Shown: positions 35,744 through 45,281, numbered from the stretch's first letter. The stretch: 64,000 nt of DNA from Fibrella aestuarina BUZ 2 (GCF_000331105.1 NC_020054.1:6703796-6767795), one strand, 5' to 3'. The notes: generated from the sequence alone by a model not told the origin. Translations and numbers: made by a program.

Positions 35744-35893
35744 ATGAAAAGTCTAATACTCTTTGTCCTGACTTGCCTTGCCTTTGTTGGTGTATTTCTG
35801 ACGGTTACGGCCAGCGTATTTCTGATCGCCGGTATGGCCGTTTACGTGTTAGGGCGCCGCTTGTTCGGCTTCTCACGCCCCGTCTCCGCGTAA
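35744..35893 (+). CDS. Small membrane protein, 49 residues
   Basis: Reading ATG at 35744 to TAA at 35891 gives MKSLILFVLTCLAFVGVFLT at the start, a second hydrophobic stretch ASVFLIAGMAVYVLG, and a basic end RRLFGFSRPVSA. Two membrane-spanning segments or one long hairpin are likely. No homologue is known to me. It overlaps the 3' end of the convergent DUF4249 gene by 21 bases. The AT-rich leader, clear hydrophobic pattern and positive-inside C-terminus favour a real gene. Confidence 0.6.
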   Translation: MKSLILFVLTCLAFVGVFLTVTASVFLIAGMAVYVLGRRLFGFSRPVSA

Positions 35894-36802
35894 AAATTCT
35901 TTCGTCACCGTCGCCGTTCGCGTTCTGACCGGCGACACCAGAAAGAAACCGACAGCGGCCGGGCCGTTGGTCCGTACATTCCGAATATTGCTGGGTACGT
36001 TAGCAGGTGGCGTCGCAAAGAGGCCCGCATTCTGCAACTGTGCTTTCAATAACTCCCAAAACGTATAACCCTCCACCGTTATGGCGCGCATCTCGATCCG
36101 AACCGAATCGTTCAGTGCGTATAGCTTCTCGGGGTTGGCCGATTGGCGAATGGGCCGGATAAACTGAAGGCCATCGGTATCAGCGCTCCCCCGAAAGGCT
36201 CCGTTGTAGGCCAGAATAATGTCCTGCGGGCGATTCTGAAGCTGCCCGTTCCGGAAATACCGGATGTAGTAATAATCAGCAGCCCCGGCGATGTCGGTGG
36301 CGTAAAACTCAGCCCTGTAGCCCGTTTCGCTGGATACAGGGTTTATTTTTTGCTTCGAAAACGTGAGCGAGTCGATAGGCGGGATGCGCGGCATCTGCGC
36401 GATGGCCACGTACGATTCGCTGCCATACGTAATACTGAGCGCGTAGGTACGGCCGATCACGCCCAATTTGGCGGTATCGCTGCTGTTCGCGGGCTTCCAT
36501 TTGTACACACCGTCATTGTCGGGGTCGGTAAACGCAAAGCGCCGCGTAATGCTGTTACCGGCCGCCGATACTTCGCCAACCAGCACCGACGCGCTCGTGA
36601 CGGGCGTAGCCGGGCCATTATCGAAATAATTGCGGGTTTGTGTCAGCCGGATTTGCTGTTCGCCAGGCTGATCGGTGAGCCAGGCATCAATAGCCAGTTG
36701 GCTCGGGGCCGAGTCGATTTTGGTGTCAATGACCGTTTCGCAACTGGTCAGGACCAACGTACCTAGCAGGACTAGGGGCAAGTAAAGCAAACTCGTTTTC
36801 AT
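35873..36802 (-). CDS. DUF4249 lipoprotein partner of a TonB receptor
   Basis: 309 residues. Lipoprotein signal with cysteine after LVLTS (C21), then the DUF4249 opening VIDTKIDSAPSQLAIDAWLTDQPG. The body is beta-rich, and its C-terminal part carries the family's YALNDSVRIEMRAIT and YTFWELLKAQ segments. DUF4249 proteins are surface-exposed lipoproteins found next to TonB-dependent receptors in Bacteroidota, perhaps as a lid or binding subunit analogous to SusD. Its start shares one base with the stop of the receptor gene (TGATG), so both are made together. Confidence 0.88.
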   Translation of the reverse strand: MKTSLLYLPLVLLGTLVLTSCETVIDTKIDSAPSQLAIDAWLTDQPGEQQIRLTQTRNYFDNGPATPVTSASVLVGEVSAAGNSITRRFAFTDPDNDGVYKWKPANSSDTAKLGVIGRTYALSITYGSESYVAIAQMPRIPPIDSLTFSKQKINPVSSETGYRAEFYATDIAGAADYYYIRYFRNGQLQNRPQDIILAYNGAFRGSADTDGLQFIRPIRQSANPEKLYALNDSVRIEMRAITVEGYTFWELLKAQLQNAGLFATPPANVPSNIRNVRTNGPAAVGFFLVSPVRTRTATVTKEFLRGDGA

Positions 36803-39231
36803 CAGAATTTGAAGTTGTAGGTCACGGAAGGGATGAGGGTGGCAAACACCGAATAGCGGATCGCCTGCGTCTGGGCGATGTTGTCGGGGTTGGGCCGGTA
36901 GAACTCCGAGAACGGGTTTTTGCGGGCATACACGTTATAGACCGAGAATACCCAGTTGTCTTCTTTCTTCTTACCGGGCCGCTTTTTCCCCTGCAGCGTG
37001 GCGGCCAGATCAAGCCGGTGATAAGGCTGAATGCGGTAGTTGTTGCGTACATTTTCGGGATTGGTCCCTGCGGCGATATTCTGGAAATCGAATCGGTTGC
37101 CGAAGAAGGTGGCGGGCGTGCCACTCGCCAACACAAACGTGGCCGAGAAATTCCAGCGCGAGACTGAGCCATCAGCCCGTTTGGCGGGGTCATACAGCAC
37201 CACGGCGTTGAGCGTGTGGCGTTTGTCGAACCGGGTCGGGTACCATTGGTTTTCGTTGATGCCCGTCACCAACCGTTCGGTTTTGGCCAGCGTGTAGCTC
37301 AACCAGCCGTTGATAACGCCCTTATTCTTGCGCAGGTAAAATTCGGCCCCATAGGCCCGGCCCTTACCCACCACCACGTCGCCTTCGAGGTACTGATTCA
37401 GCACCAGGTTGGCCCGGTCAATGTAATCGATCTGGTTTTGCAGCGATTTGTAGTACACCTCCACTGACGCCTCAAAGTCGTTGCCCGAGACTCCCCCAAA
37501 GTTACGGAAGTAGCCCGCCGCCACCTGATCCGACAGCTGCGGGGCAATATTGTTGGTCGATGGCGTCCAGACGTCGAGCGGGGTCGAGGCGGTTGTGTTC
37601 GAGAGCAAGTGCACATACTGCGCCAGCCGGTTGTAGCTCAGTTTGACCGAGCTGCCGGGCGCCAGATCGTATTTCAGGGCAAAGCGCGGCTCCAGATTAC
37701 CATAGGTCTGAATGGTCTCGCCGGCTTTGTAGGTACGTGTCTCCTGCAGGGGCCGACGTACCCGGCCCGGCTGCGGCGAGTCGCCAAACGTATAGGCTTC
37801 ACCGGGGCCGAGGTACTGGTAAAACGAGTAGCGCAGGCCATATTGGAGTTGTACACGCGGCGACACCTGCTGTTCATTGCCCACGTAGAGCGAGCTTTCC
37901 AGCGCGTATTTACTCTTTAGCCCAAACGACCGCACTACCCCGGCGCTCGCGGCCGTAGCCACACCGGGCTGGAAATCGTAGAGTAGCGCCTGCCCGCCAA
38001 ACGTTACCGTGTTCTTGTTCCAGAACAGCGTGAAATCGGGCTTGATGCTGTAATTAACGATCTTGGCGTTGGTGCGGAAATAGTCGTTTCGGTTCTCGGC
38101 TTTCTGCCGCAGATCCGAGTCGAGCGAGTAGTCGTAGTTGCTGTAAAACGCCGTCGTGTTCAGAAACAGCTTGTCGTTGAAGACGTGGTTCCAGCGCATC
38201 GAGGCGGTGGCGCTGCCCCAGTTGAAGCCGAAATCGGCGCCAAATACGTCGCGCCCAAAGTACCCCGAAGCAAAAAGCGTGTTCTTGTCGTTGATCCGCA
38301 GGTTGGCTTTGGCCGTCAGGTCGTAGAAATAGAATTGGGAGCCTTTCAGATCGCCTTTCAGAAACGGTTGCGCCAGCACATCGGCGTATGACCGCCGGCC
38401 CGCCACGATAAACGACCCACGCGCCGTGCCGTCTTTGCCTTTAAATAGCGGCTGCTCATACGACAGGCGACTGAAAATCAAGCCAATACCACCATTAATC
38501 TCGCGCTTTTTGGCGTTCCCTTCTTTCAGCCGCACGTCCAGAATCGACGATACCCGTCCGCCATACAGCGCCGGAATCCCGCCTTTGACGAGCTTGACGT
38601 CTTTGACGGCGTCGGGGTTGAATACCGAGAAAAACCCGAACAGGTGGCTCGAGTTATAAACGGGTGCTTCGTCGAGCAGCACCAGGTTTTGATCGATACT
38701 ACCGCCCCGCACGTTGAAGCCCGTTGCTCCCTCGCCGACCGTCGACACGCCGGGTAGTAGTTGAATGCTCCGCACAATGTCGACCTCACCCAACAGCGCC
38801 GGAATGCGCTGAATCGTTTTGATATCGACCTTATTGACGCTCATCTCGATGTTCGTCACGTTGTCGTCTTCACGGCGGGTCGATACGACCAGTTCTTGCA
38901 AATCCCGGCCTTCCTCCTTTAATTCAAGGTCTAATCGAACGTTCTGCGTCGTCAGATCAACAGTGCGGGTAAGGCGCTGGTAACCAACGTACGTAATCAC
39001 CAGACCGTAGCTGCCTTTGGGGAGCGTGATCGAATAAAAGCCGTAGTTGTTGGTGACGGCCCCGGTGCCGGTTTCTTTGTTGTACACCGACACCCCAATG
39101 AGGCCTTCGCCATCAGACGCGTCTTTGACGTAGCCACTAACGGTGAATTTTTCCTGAGCGAAGGTGCTCAGTGAAAGCAACCAAAAGAGGCAGAACAAGG
39201 GTACTTTTAGTAACGTAGTTGAATGGTTCAT
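36802..39231 (-). CDS. TonB-dependent receptor paired with DUF4249
   Basis: 809 residues. Signal peptide 1-25 (ends in TFAQ), carboxypeptidase-regulatory-like domain about 28-115 (FTVSGYVKDASDGEGLIGVSV), plug about 120-240 with GFNVRGGSIDQNLVLLDEAPVYNSSHLFGFF (two parts), and a barrel ending in ATLIPSVTYNFKF. The DEAPVYN plug sequence and DUF4249 partner place it in the receptor class common in Cytophagales whose ligands are mostly unknown. It forms a two-gene operon with the lipoprotein. Confidence 0.9.
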   Translation of the reverse strand: MNHSTTLLKVPLFCLFWLLSLSTFAQEKFTVSGYVKDASDGEGLIGVSVYNKETGTGAVTNNYGFYSITLPKGSYGLVITYVGYQRLTRTVDLTTQNVRLDLELKEEGRDLQELVVSTRREDDNVTNIEMSVNKVDIKTIQRIPALLGEVDIVRSIQLLPGVSTVGEGATGFNVRGGSIDQNLVLLDEAPVYNSSHLFGFFSVFNPDAVKDVKLVKGGIPALYGGRVSSILDVRLKEGNAKKREINGGIGLIFSRLSYEQPLFKGKDGTARGSFIVAGRRSYADVLAQPFLKGDLKGSQFYFYDLTAKANLRINDKNTLFASGYFGRDVFGADFGFNWGSATASMRWNHVFNDKLFLNTTAFYSNYDYSLDSDLRQKAENRNDYFRTNAKIVNYSIKPDFTLFWNKNTVTFGGQALLYDFQPGVATAASAGVVRSFGLKSKYALESSLYVGNEQQVSPRVQLQYGLRYSFYQYLGPGEAYTFGDSPQPGRVRRPLQETRTYKAGETIQTYGNLEPRFALKYDLAPGSSVKLSYNRLAQYVHLLSNTTASTPLDVWTPSTNNIAPQLSDQVAAGYFRNFGGVSGNDFEASVEVYYKSLQNQIDYIDRANLVLNQYLEGDVVVGKGRAYGAEFYLRKNKGVINGWLSYTLAKTERLVTGINENQWYPTRFDKRHTLNAVVLYDPAKRADGSVSRWNFSATFVLASGTPATFFGNRFDFQNIAAGTNPENVRNNYRIQPYHRLDLAATLQGKKRPGKKKEDNWVFSVYNVYARKNPFSEFYRPNPDNIAQTQAIRYSVFATLIPSVTYNFKF

Positions 39232-39298
39232 GAAGTATAAGAACGTCCCGGTGAATCAGATTGGTAACGGCGCAGGCATGCTATTTGTTAACTGGCAA

Positions 39299-39306
39299 CA
39301 AAGGTA
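39299..39306 (-). promoter_or_regulatory. Bacteroidota-type -7 promoter element
   Basis: Minus-strand TACCTTTG fits TAnnTTTG, 68 bases upstream of the TonB-receptor start at 39231. The spacing to the nearest TTG is too long for a classical -33, so confidence is limited. Confidence 0.4.
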
Positions 39307-39403
39307 CCTAACCAGCGTGGGGGTCGTTTATTAACAATGAGTAAAACACGTTTTGGTAGGTATGAACGGTCTATATTGAGGCCGAAACTCTCCATCCAAC
39401 GCT

Positions 39404-40300
39404 ATGCATCTGTCTCGTCTGTTTTTGCTGCTTACCTGTCTGTTGGCAACGGGCGCCCAAGGGCAGTCGTTGCTATGGGAAGTGTCAGGTAACGGGTTGA
39501 CCAAACCGTCGTATCTGTTTGGCACTTACCACATCCTGCGCGACAGCTACTTGCAGGGCGACACGCTGACGTGGTCTTATTTCAAACGGGCAGAAGGCGT
39601 CGTTGTGGAGATGGTCTTCGACTCGACGGAGGTGAACAAAGTGGCGCAGTACGGCACCATGGCCGATAAGAACCTCATTCACCTGATCAACGCCAGCGAT
39701 TACAAACTGGTGGCCGATGAGTTCAACGCCATGACCGGGCAGGAACTGTCGTTTTACAACCAGATCAAACCGATCATTATCGCCACGGCGCTCAGCGTGG
39801 CCTATGCCCGCAAGCAGTCAGATACCCTCACGCGGTTTACAGGACAGCCCATCGACATGTACTTTGTGAATCAGGCCAAACTGCGACGCAAGCCACTACT
39901 AGGCCTAGAAACACTGGAAGAGCAGTTGAAACTGCTCTATGACCGCCAGCCCGTTGAGCAACAGGCCCAGCAACTCGTACGGCTGGTAAAACGCAAATCG
40001 TACGAAAAGCCCAAAGGCCCCAGCCTCACCGACCTCTACCTGAAGGCTGATCTGGAAGGCATGTGGAACCTGTTTCAGCGTGAGAGCGAAAGCAGTAGCG
40101 ACCTATACGCCCTGATCGACGACCGGAACATGCGCTGGATGGGGCAGCTACGGCTGGCGATGGCGGGCCGCTCAACGTTCATCGCCGTGGGGGCGGGCCA
40201 CCTGCCCGGCCCCAATGGGTTGCTCAACCTGCTCCGTGAAGCGGGGTTTAGCGTTCGGCCTCTTACCAACAAGGTGGCGTTTGCCCAGACAGCCCGATAG
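39404..40300 (+). CDS. TraB/GumN-family protein
   Basis: 298 residues with a signal peptide ending in AQGQ (about residue 21). Family marks: LLWEVSGNGLTKPSYLFGTYH at the start of the mature part, ETLEEQL in the middle, and VGAGHLPGPNGLLNLLREAGFSV at the end. The HxxGTxH-like GTYH and the terminal GAGHLPG are the conserved putative metal-ligand segments of TraB/PrgY/GumN proteins, which are suspected metalloproteases. It is probably periplasmic or outer-membrane associated. It converges with the first PPK2 gene, 6 bases away. Confidence 0.88.
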   Translation: MHLSRLFLLLTCLLATGAQGQSLLWEVSGNGLTKPSYLFGTYHILRDSYLQGDTLTWSYFKRAEGVVVEMVFDSTEVNKVAQYGTMADKNLIHLINASDYKLVADEFNAMTGQELSFYNQIKPIIIATALSVAYARKQSDTLTRFTGQPIDMYFVNQAKLRRKPLLGLETLEEQLKLLYDRQPVEQQAQQLVRLVKRKSYEKPKGPSLTDLYLKADLEGMWNLFQRESESSSDLYALIDDRNMRWMGQLRLAMAGRSTFIAVGAGHLPGPNGLLNLLREAGFSVRPLTNKVAFAQTAR

Positions 40301-40306
40301 CCCGCC

Positions 40307-41188
40307 TCAGGCGTCTTCCGACTGGCTTTTCAACTTCCGAATCAGCCGTTTGGCTTCTTTGTCGTCGCGCTCGGGAAAATCGGCCGGGATGCTTTCAAGC
40401 AGTTCCGTCATAACGTGCGCGATAATCAGTTGCTGGTTGGCCCGGTCATCGCTGGGAATCACATACCAGGGGCAGTCGGGTGTGGCGGTGGCGTTGATGG
40501 CGTCTTGGTAGGCTTTCATATAATCGGGCCAGTATTCGCGCTCCTTCAGGTCGTTGTCACTTAGTTTCCACTGCTTTTCGTCGTCGTTGAGGCGAGCCAG
40601 GAGCCGCTGTCCCTGTTCTTCCTTCGACACATGCAGGTAGAACTTCACGATCCGAAAGCCATTCCGGTGCAGGTACGCTTCCATGTTGGCCATGTCGGTG
40701 TAGCGCTGTTCCCAGAGCTTGGCCTGGCTGCGCAGAAACTCGTCAGGTACGTTGCCCTCATCCAACCGGTCAGGGTGGACTTTCAGCGCCAGGACTTCTT
40801 CGTAATACGTCCGGTTGAAAATGCCGATAAATCCCCGCTCGGGTAGCTTTTTCCAGAAGCGCCACAAATAATCGTGGGCCATGTCTTCTTTGCTCGGTTT
40901 CTTGAAGGCTGCCACCTGAAACCGCGACGGGTTCACTCCTTTGAATACGTGCCGGATGCTACTGTCTTTGCCGGCGGCATCCATCGCCTGAAACAGGACC
41001 AGCACGCCGTATTTCTCGTGGGCATGCATGCGATTCTGCGCCTGATCCATGCGGTCGCTGAGGGCATCAAGTTGGGCGGCCCGGTCAGTTTCGTCGGTAT
41101 AAAAGGGCTCGACACGGGTGGGTGTCGATTTGTGAGCATAGGGCGTTTTCCCGTCGTAACGGAATTGGCTGGTGTTGATGCGTTTCAT
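40307..41188 (-). CDS. Polyphosphate kinase 2 family protein, copy 1
   Basis: 293 residues from the ATG at 41188. Walker A FQAMDAAGKDSSIRH, lid-region FKKPSKEDMAHDYLWRF, and Walker B NRTYYEEVLALKVHP define PPK2. It transfers phosphate from polyphosphate to nucleoside mono- or diphosphates. The single-domain length matches class I or III enzymes. Which nucleotide it prefers is not decidable here. The paralogue at 43318-44196 shares the same motifs and layout. Confidence 0.9.
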   Translation of the reverse strand: MKRINTSQFRYDGKTPYAHKSTPTRVEPFYTDETDRAAQLDALSDRMDQAQNRMHAHEKYGVLVLFQAMDAAGKDSSIRHVFKGVNPSRFQVAAFKKPSKEDMAHDYLWRFWKKLPERGFIGIFNRTYYEEVLALKVHPDRLDEGNVPDEFLRSQAKLWEQRYTDMANMEAYLHRNGFRIVKFYLHVSKEEQGQRLLARLNDDEKQWKLSDNDLKEREYWPDYMKAYQDAINATATPDCPWYVIPSDDRANQQLIIAHVMTELLESIPADFPERDDKEAKRLIRKLKSQSEDA

Positions 41189-41681
41189 GGGCTGGGTACG
41201 GTTTCGCGCGTTGCCGGTCGCCGGACCGGTGCTACAGGAATCAACCACCCCTTGTCCAATTTGTTTACCGGGCAGCTCATTGGCCCTAGCTAAGAATTGA
41301 CTGAGTAACCACTTGATTTACAATAAGTCACGATTGGCAATTAGTAGCCTCCATCTGGCCCTCTCCGACTACATATAGCTCAAACCAGCCAGGTTAGGCC
41401 AGTTAGAAACCCTTCCTCCCTCATTGGCACACCTTCCATCACGAGGGGAATGATTGGAGCGGTCGGGTCAAACCGTTGCGTCAGCAGGCCAATCTGGTAG
41501 CGGGTTTTCATCAGGGCAGCTGGATGCCCGCCCCAACGGCTTGATCAGTGGTTCTGTCATACCAATAGCCGGATCGTTTGACAAACACCCACCAATCAAT
41601 AACAATCTGTTCATTTGAAAATAGCGATCGGCCAAATGGCGGTACATTCCAGTCTGTTCACTGCTTCGCTATTTTCTCTTT
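41189..41681. other. Intergenic region; possible gene remnant
   Basis: 493 bases between divergent genes. On the minus strand, 41380-41511 reads 43 codons (MKTRYQIGLLTQRFDP...MREEGFLTGLTWLV) with GC-rich codon use like neighbouring genes. It has no recognisable domain and no flanking continuation, so I do not call it a gene. The plus-strand promoter of the FAD oxidase should lie in the AT-rich last 100 bases. Confidence 0.4.
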
Positions 41682-43283
41682 ATGCAAACTGCATCTGCTA
41701 ACATACCCACCTTACCCGTAAACGGCGTTACCTTCTACCTGCCCCAATCCATCGACGACGTCAAGGCATTGCTCCGGCAGGCCAGGCAGGCCAACCAGTC
41801 GGTTTCGGTGCGTGGCTCGGGCCACTCGTTTCCACTCACGCCCCAAACCGAAACGTCTGCCAACACGATGCACATCATGCTGTCGCATCTGAATGCCGTT
41901 TCGCTCGACAAAACCACCGGTATCGTGACAGTACAGGCGGGCTGCCACCTCGGTCTCGACCCGTTTGACCCCACCAAAATCTCCACGACCGAAAACTCAC
42001 TCTGTTACCAGCTCGACCCCCTCGATGCGCAGGGCCGACGTACCCAGCCCCCCGGCTGGGCCTTACCCGACCTGGGTGGCATCACCCACCAGACCATCGG
42101 CGGGTTCATGGCTACGGGCTCGTCGGGTGGTTCCACCAAATTTGCCTTTGAAGACGCCCTCCTGAGCGTTCGGGTGGTGTATCACGGCGAAACCGACGTG
42201 GAAGAACGCGTCTTTGAACGACCGGCCACCAATGACCCCAACGATCCGTTCTACGGAGCGGCGTTTGCCAGCATGGGCCTGATGGGCATCGTGGTCGAGG
42301 CCACCTACCAGTGCATTCCGGCCTTCAACATCGTCGGGAGCGAGCAGACCTTTTCACAGAGCGACTGCTCGATGGTCGATCTGTTTGGTCCGGGCAGCGG
42401 CGATACACCCAGCCTGCAACAGTTTCTGAACAAAACCGATTACACCCGGCTGATGTGGTGGCCGCAGGCCTCAGAACAGGAGATGGTAATCTGGCAGGCC
42501 GCGCGGGCCGACGCGTTCAAGGACTGGCAGACGTTTGTGCCGAAGCCCTACCTGGAAGTACCCAAGCCCTTTGGCTCGCAGACCTTACAAGACGTGATCG
42601 AGTGGCTGGCGGGTAAACTCTTTGAAACCATCGATCGCCTGCCCTTTTTCATCGAGCTGATCATCAAACGCATCTTCCCCAAGGGCAACCCCACCCGCGA
42701 GGAACTGATTCGGGAACTCGAAAAAATGCAGGATGGCATGCTCCTCCGCATCCTGAAATTCTTTGTGAGTCAGGGCGAAGACCAGCAGTTTCAGGACATC
42801 TGGTGGAATGGCCTGCCTATGGACAATCAGATGAGCGACGATCTCTTTCCCGTCTGGTTTACCGAACTCTGGATACCGATCGAACAGACCGAAGCGGTCA
42901 TGCAGTTTCTGAAGAAATTCTACCAGAATCCCGAAAACGCGGGCATCTTTTCGGTGGAACTCTACGCCGCCAAGGCCAGTGAATTCTGGCTTAGCCCGGC
43001 CTACGGCACCGATGTGTTCCGGGTCGATGTGTTCTGGTTTGCCAAAAACGAGGAAAACCCCGTCGACTACTACGACCGCTTCTGGAGAGCCCTGCCCGCC
43101 GCCGGGTTCTATTTCCGGCCACACTGGGGCAAATACCTGCCTGATCCCAATGGCCCGCAGGGCATAACGTACCTGCAGGCACAATACCCTCGCTGGAATG
43201 ACTTCATGACCCTGCGCCAGCAGATGGACCCACACAACCTGTTTGTAACCCCCTACTGGCAGAAGCAATTAGGCTTGTCATAA
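41682..43283 (+). CDS. FAD-binding oxidoreductase of the VAO/PCMH family (aldonolactone-oxidase-like)
   Basis: 533 residues, no signal peptide. The FAD domain has RGSGHSFPL, whose H48 is the position used for covalent flavin in this family, then GGITHQTIGGFMATGSSGGS. The C-terminal segment HWGKYLPDPNG...YPRWNDFMTLRQQMDPHNLF is the aldonolactone/sugar-1,4-lactone oxidase ending. It likely oxidises a sugar lactone or polyol with oxygen or another acceptor. It lies between the two PPK2 genes but on the opposite strand, so no shared operon. Confidence 0.85.
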   Translation: MQTASANIPTLPVNGVTFYLPQSIDDVKALLRQARQANQSVSVRGSGHSFPLTPQTETSANTMHIMLSHLNAVSLDKTTGIVTVQAGCHLGLDPFDPTKISTTENSLCYQLDPLDAQGRRTQPPGWALPDLGGITHQTIGGFMATGSSGGSTKFAFEDALLSVRVVYHGETDVEERVFERPATNDPNDPFYGAAFASMGLMGIVVEATYQCIPAFNIVGSEQTFSQSDCSMVDLFGPGSGDTPSLQQFLNKTDYTRLMWWPQASEQEMVIWQAARADAFKDWQTFVPKPYLEVPKPFGSQTLQDVIEWLAGKLFETIDRLPFFIELIIKRIFPKGNPTREELIRELEKMQDGMLLRILKFFVSQGEDQQFQDIWWNGLPMDNQMSDDLFPVWFTELWIPIEQTEAVMQFLKKFYQNPENAGIFSVELYAAKASEFWLSPAYGTDVFRVDVFWFAKNEENPVDYYDRFWRALPAAGFYFRPHWGKYLPDPNGPQGITYLQAQYPRWNDFMTLRQQMDPHNLFVTPYWQKQLGLS

Positions 43284-43315
43284 AAAGAGCGCGCTACGGG
43301 GCAGCGCGCTCTTTT
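43283..43315. terminator. Bidirectional intrinsic terminator
   Basis: AAAAGAGCGCGCT (43283-43295) pairs with AGCGCGCTCTTTT (43303-43315), perfect over 13 bases with a 7-base loop. The A- and T-rich ends serve both the FAD oxidase on the plus strand and the PPK2 gene on the minus strand. Confidence 0.92.
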
Positions 43316-43317
43316 AG

Positions 43318-44196
43318 TTATTCTTTCAGTTTCGGAATCAGTTTCTTCAGCGCCTCGAACCGCTCAGGGTCAGGCTTCATCTCTTTGAGAGGTAGCTTTT
43401 TCAACTCCTCGATCAGGATGCGGCCCACCAGCAGGCGCATGTTCTTCTTATCGTCGGCGGGGACCACATACCAGGGTGCGTGGTCGGTTGCCGTTTTGTT
43501 GATGGCTTTCTCAAATGCCTCCTGATAATCGTCCCAGAATTCGCGCTCGTGCAAATCGCCCTCCTCAAATTTCCAGTTTTTGTCGGGCTCTTCAATCCGG
43601 GCTAGTAGGCGCTCGGCCTGTTCTTTTTTGGAGACGTGCAGAAAAAACTTAATCGTGCGGAAGCCATTCCAGTGCAGGTGTTTCTCCATGTCGGCAATGG
43701 CTTCGTAGCGGTGCTTCCATACTTTGTCCAGGTCATCGATAAACTCGGCGGGCACCCGTTGGCTCTGGGTCAGTAGCTCGGGATGCACTTTCACCACCAG
43801 CACCTCTTCGTAATATGACCGGTTGAAAATCCCGATCATGCCCCGCTCGGGCAATTCGCGGTAGCTGCGCCAGAGCCAGTCGTGATCCAGCTCCTGCTCG
43901 GTTGGGCGTTTGAACGAATAGACCCGCAACCCGAGCGGATTAGTCCCCCTGAACACGTGCTGAATGGTGCCGTCTTTGCCGGCGGCATCCATCGCCTGAA
44001 ATACAGCCAGCACCCCATACCGGTTGTCCGAAAACATGCGCGTCTGTAACTCGTCGATCTCGGCCGCGTTGGCGCTCAGTTGCGCATCATAGTCGGCGTC
44101 GTCGGCATAATAATCATCGACTTTGGTCTTCGCTTTTTTGATCGAAAACTTGTCAGAACCATCAAACCGAAAGGGGCTGGTGTCAATCTTGCTCAT
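43318..44196 (-). CDS. Polyphosphate kinase 2 family protein, copy 2
   Basis: 292 residues from the ATG at 44196. Walker A FQAMDAAGKDGTIQH, lid FKRPTEQELDHDWLWRS, Walker B NRSYYEEVLVVKVHP. It is clearly paralogous to the copy at 40307-41188 (same length, many identical blocks such as LPERGxIGIFNR), but diverged enough to have a different nucleotide preference. It may regenerate ATP or GTP from polyphosphate under stress. It is followed by the shared terminator. Confidence 0.9.
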   Translation of the reverse strand: MSKIDTSPFRFDGSDKFSIKKAKTKVDDYYADDADYDAQLSANAAEIDELQTRMFSDNRYGVLAVFQAMDAAGKDGTIQHVFRGTNPLGLRVYSFKRPTEQELDHDWLWRSYRELPERGMIGIFNRSYYEEVLVVKVHPELLTQSQRVPAEFIDDLDKVWKHRYEAIADMEKHLHWNGFRTIKFFLHVSKKEQAERLLARIEEPDKNWKFEEGDLHEREFWDDYQEAFEKAINKTATDHAPWYVVPADDKKNMRLLVGRILIEELKKLPLKEMKPDPERFEALKKLIPKLKE

Positions 44197-44352
44197 AAAG
44201 TGTTGGCAGGCGTGAACGGCTGTACCTGAGATAAAAGTAAGCCAAGTGACCGAATGGTGGCTGCTGTTTTGTCGGCGCTCCCATCCTATCGGCAAACTAA
44301 TGCGTAGATGAGAATGTTAAGTTAACAGGCAACTAACTTGCTTTCATCGCAA

Positions 44353-45027
44353 ATGACAACTGCCCCGTTTCGTTTTGCTGTCACGCTCCTGGCCATCTGG
44401 TTCAGTGTTGGCGCCACAGCCCAAACGCTCCCCCAATCAACTAAATCAAAACGAATGACTTCTGAATCAGCTTCATCGGCAACACTCGAAAAAGCGACGT
44501 TTGGCACTGGTTGCTTCTGGTGTACTGAAGCCATGTTTGAAACACTCGACGGTGTTAAATCGGCGGTATCGGGCTACGAAGGTGGTCAAACCAAAAACCC
44601 GTCCTACAAAGACGTTTGCAGCGGCGAGACCGGCCATGCCGAGTGCGTGGAGGTGACCTACGACCCCAGCAAAGTAACCTACGCCGAATTGCTCGAAGCG
44701 TTTTTTCGTAGCCACGACCCTACCAGCCTCAACCGGCAGGGAGCCGACGTCGGCACGCAATACCGCTCGGTGGTCTTTTACCACAACGATGAGCAAAAAC
44801 GGCTGGCAGAAACGGCCAAAGCCGAGCTGGACAAATCGGGTGCGTATAGTAAACCCATCGTGACGGAAATTAGCCCCGCCACCACCTTCTACGAGGCCGA
44901 AGCCTATCACCAGAATTACTTCGCCAATAACCCCGACCAGGGCTATTGCGCCTTTGTGATCGCGCCCAAGCTCGACAAATTCAAAAAAGTATTTAAAGAG
45001 AAGCTACGCGCCGACGTTAGCCACTAA
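44353..45027 (+). CDS. msrA: Peptide methionine-S-sulfoxide reductase, exported
   Basis: 224 residues from the ATG at 44353. A signal peptide (about 1-23, ends in GATAQ) precedes the MsrA domain with GTGCFWCTEA (catalytic C54) and YEGGQTKNPSYKDVCSGETGHAE. SHDPTSLNRQGADVGTQYRS and AEAYHQNYF follow. It reduces methionine-S-sulfoxide in oxidised proteins. The signal peptide puts it in the periplasm, where many Bacteroidota keep a repair enzyme. It is monocistronic with a terminator right after the stop. Confidence 0.93.
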   Translation: MTTAPFRFAVTLLAIWFSVGATAQTLPQSTKSKRMTSESASSATLEKATFGTGCFWCTEAMFETLDGVKSAVSGYEGGQTKNPSYKDVCSGETGHAECVEVTYDPSKVTYAELLEAFFRSHDPTSLNRQGADVGTQYRSVVFYHNDEQKRLAETAKAELDKSGAYSKPIVTEISPATTFYEAEAYHQNYFANNPDQGYCAFVIAPKLDKFKKVFKEKLRADVSH

Positions 45028-45046
45028 CGCTGGCTGCTTGTCTTGA

Positions 45047-45078
45047 AAAGCCCCAATTCAGCGCTGGATTGGGGCTTT
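45047..45078 (+). terminator. Intrinsic terminator of msrA
   Basis: AAAGCCCCAAT (45047-45057) pairs with ATTGGGGCTTT (45068-45078). The centre CAGCGCTG extends the stem, and a T-rich stretch follows. It lies 20 bases after the msrA stop. Confidence 0.85.
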
Positions 45079-45281
45079 CTTCGTTAGTCAGCCGCTTTTT
45101 TCGTGCTGTACACCTGCGGTTCTTCAGCCGACGGAATTCGCCCCATCCTAATTTTGTCCTTAATCTGCAACGTTTCGTCGCGCTATATATAACCCTACAG
45201 GTAAGTACTGAGTTAATGAAAGGACTACTTGCAGTGCCGCTGATCTATGCTGCAATAACCACCGGATAAATCAGCCCATTC

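Noticed and set aside
41380..41511. 43-codon minus-strand ORF
   Set aside because: Codon use looks plausible but there is no homology I can name and no context; kept only as a possible remnant.
45069..45269. 66-codon plus-strand ORF before the histidine kinase
   Set aside because: It starts inside the msrA terminator and has no supporting pattern.
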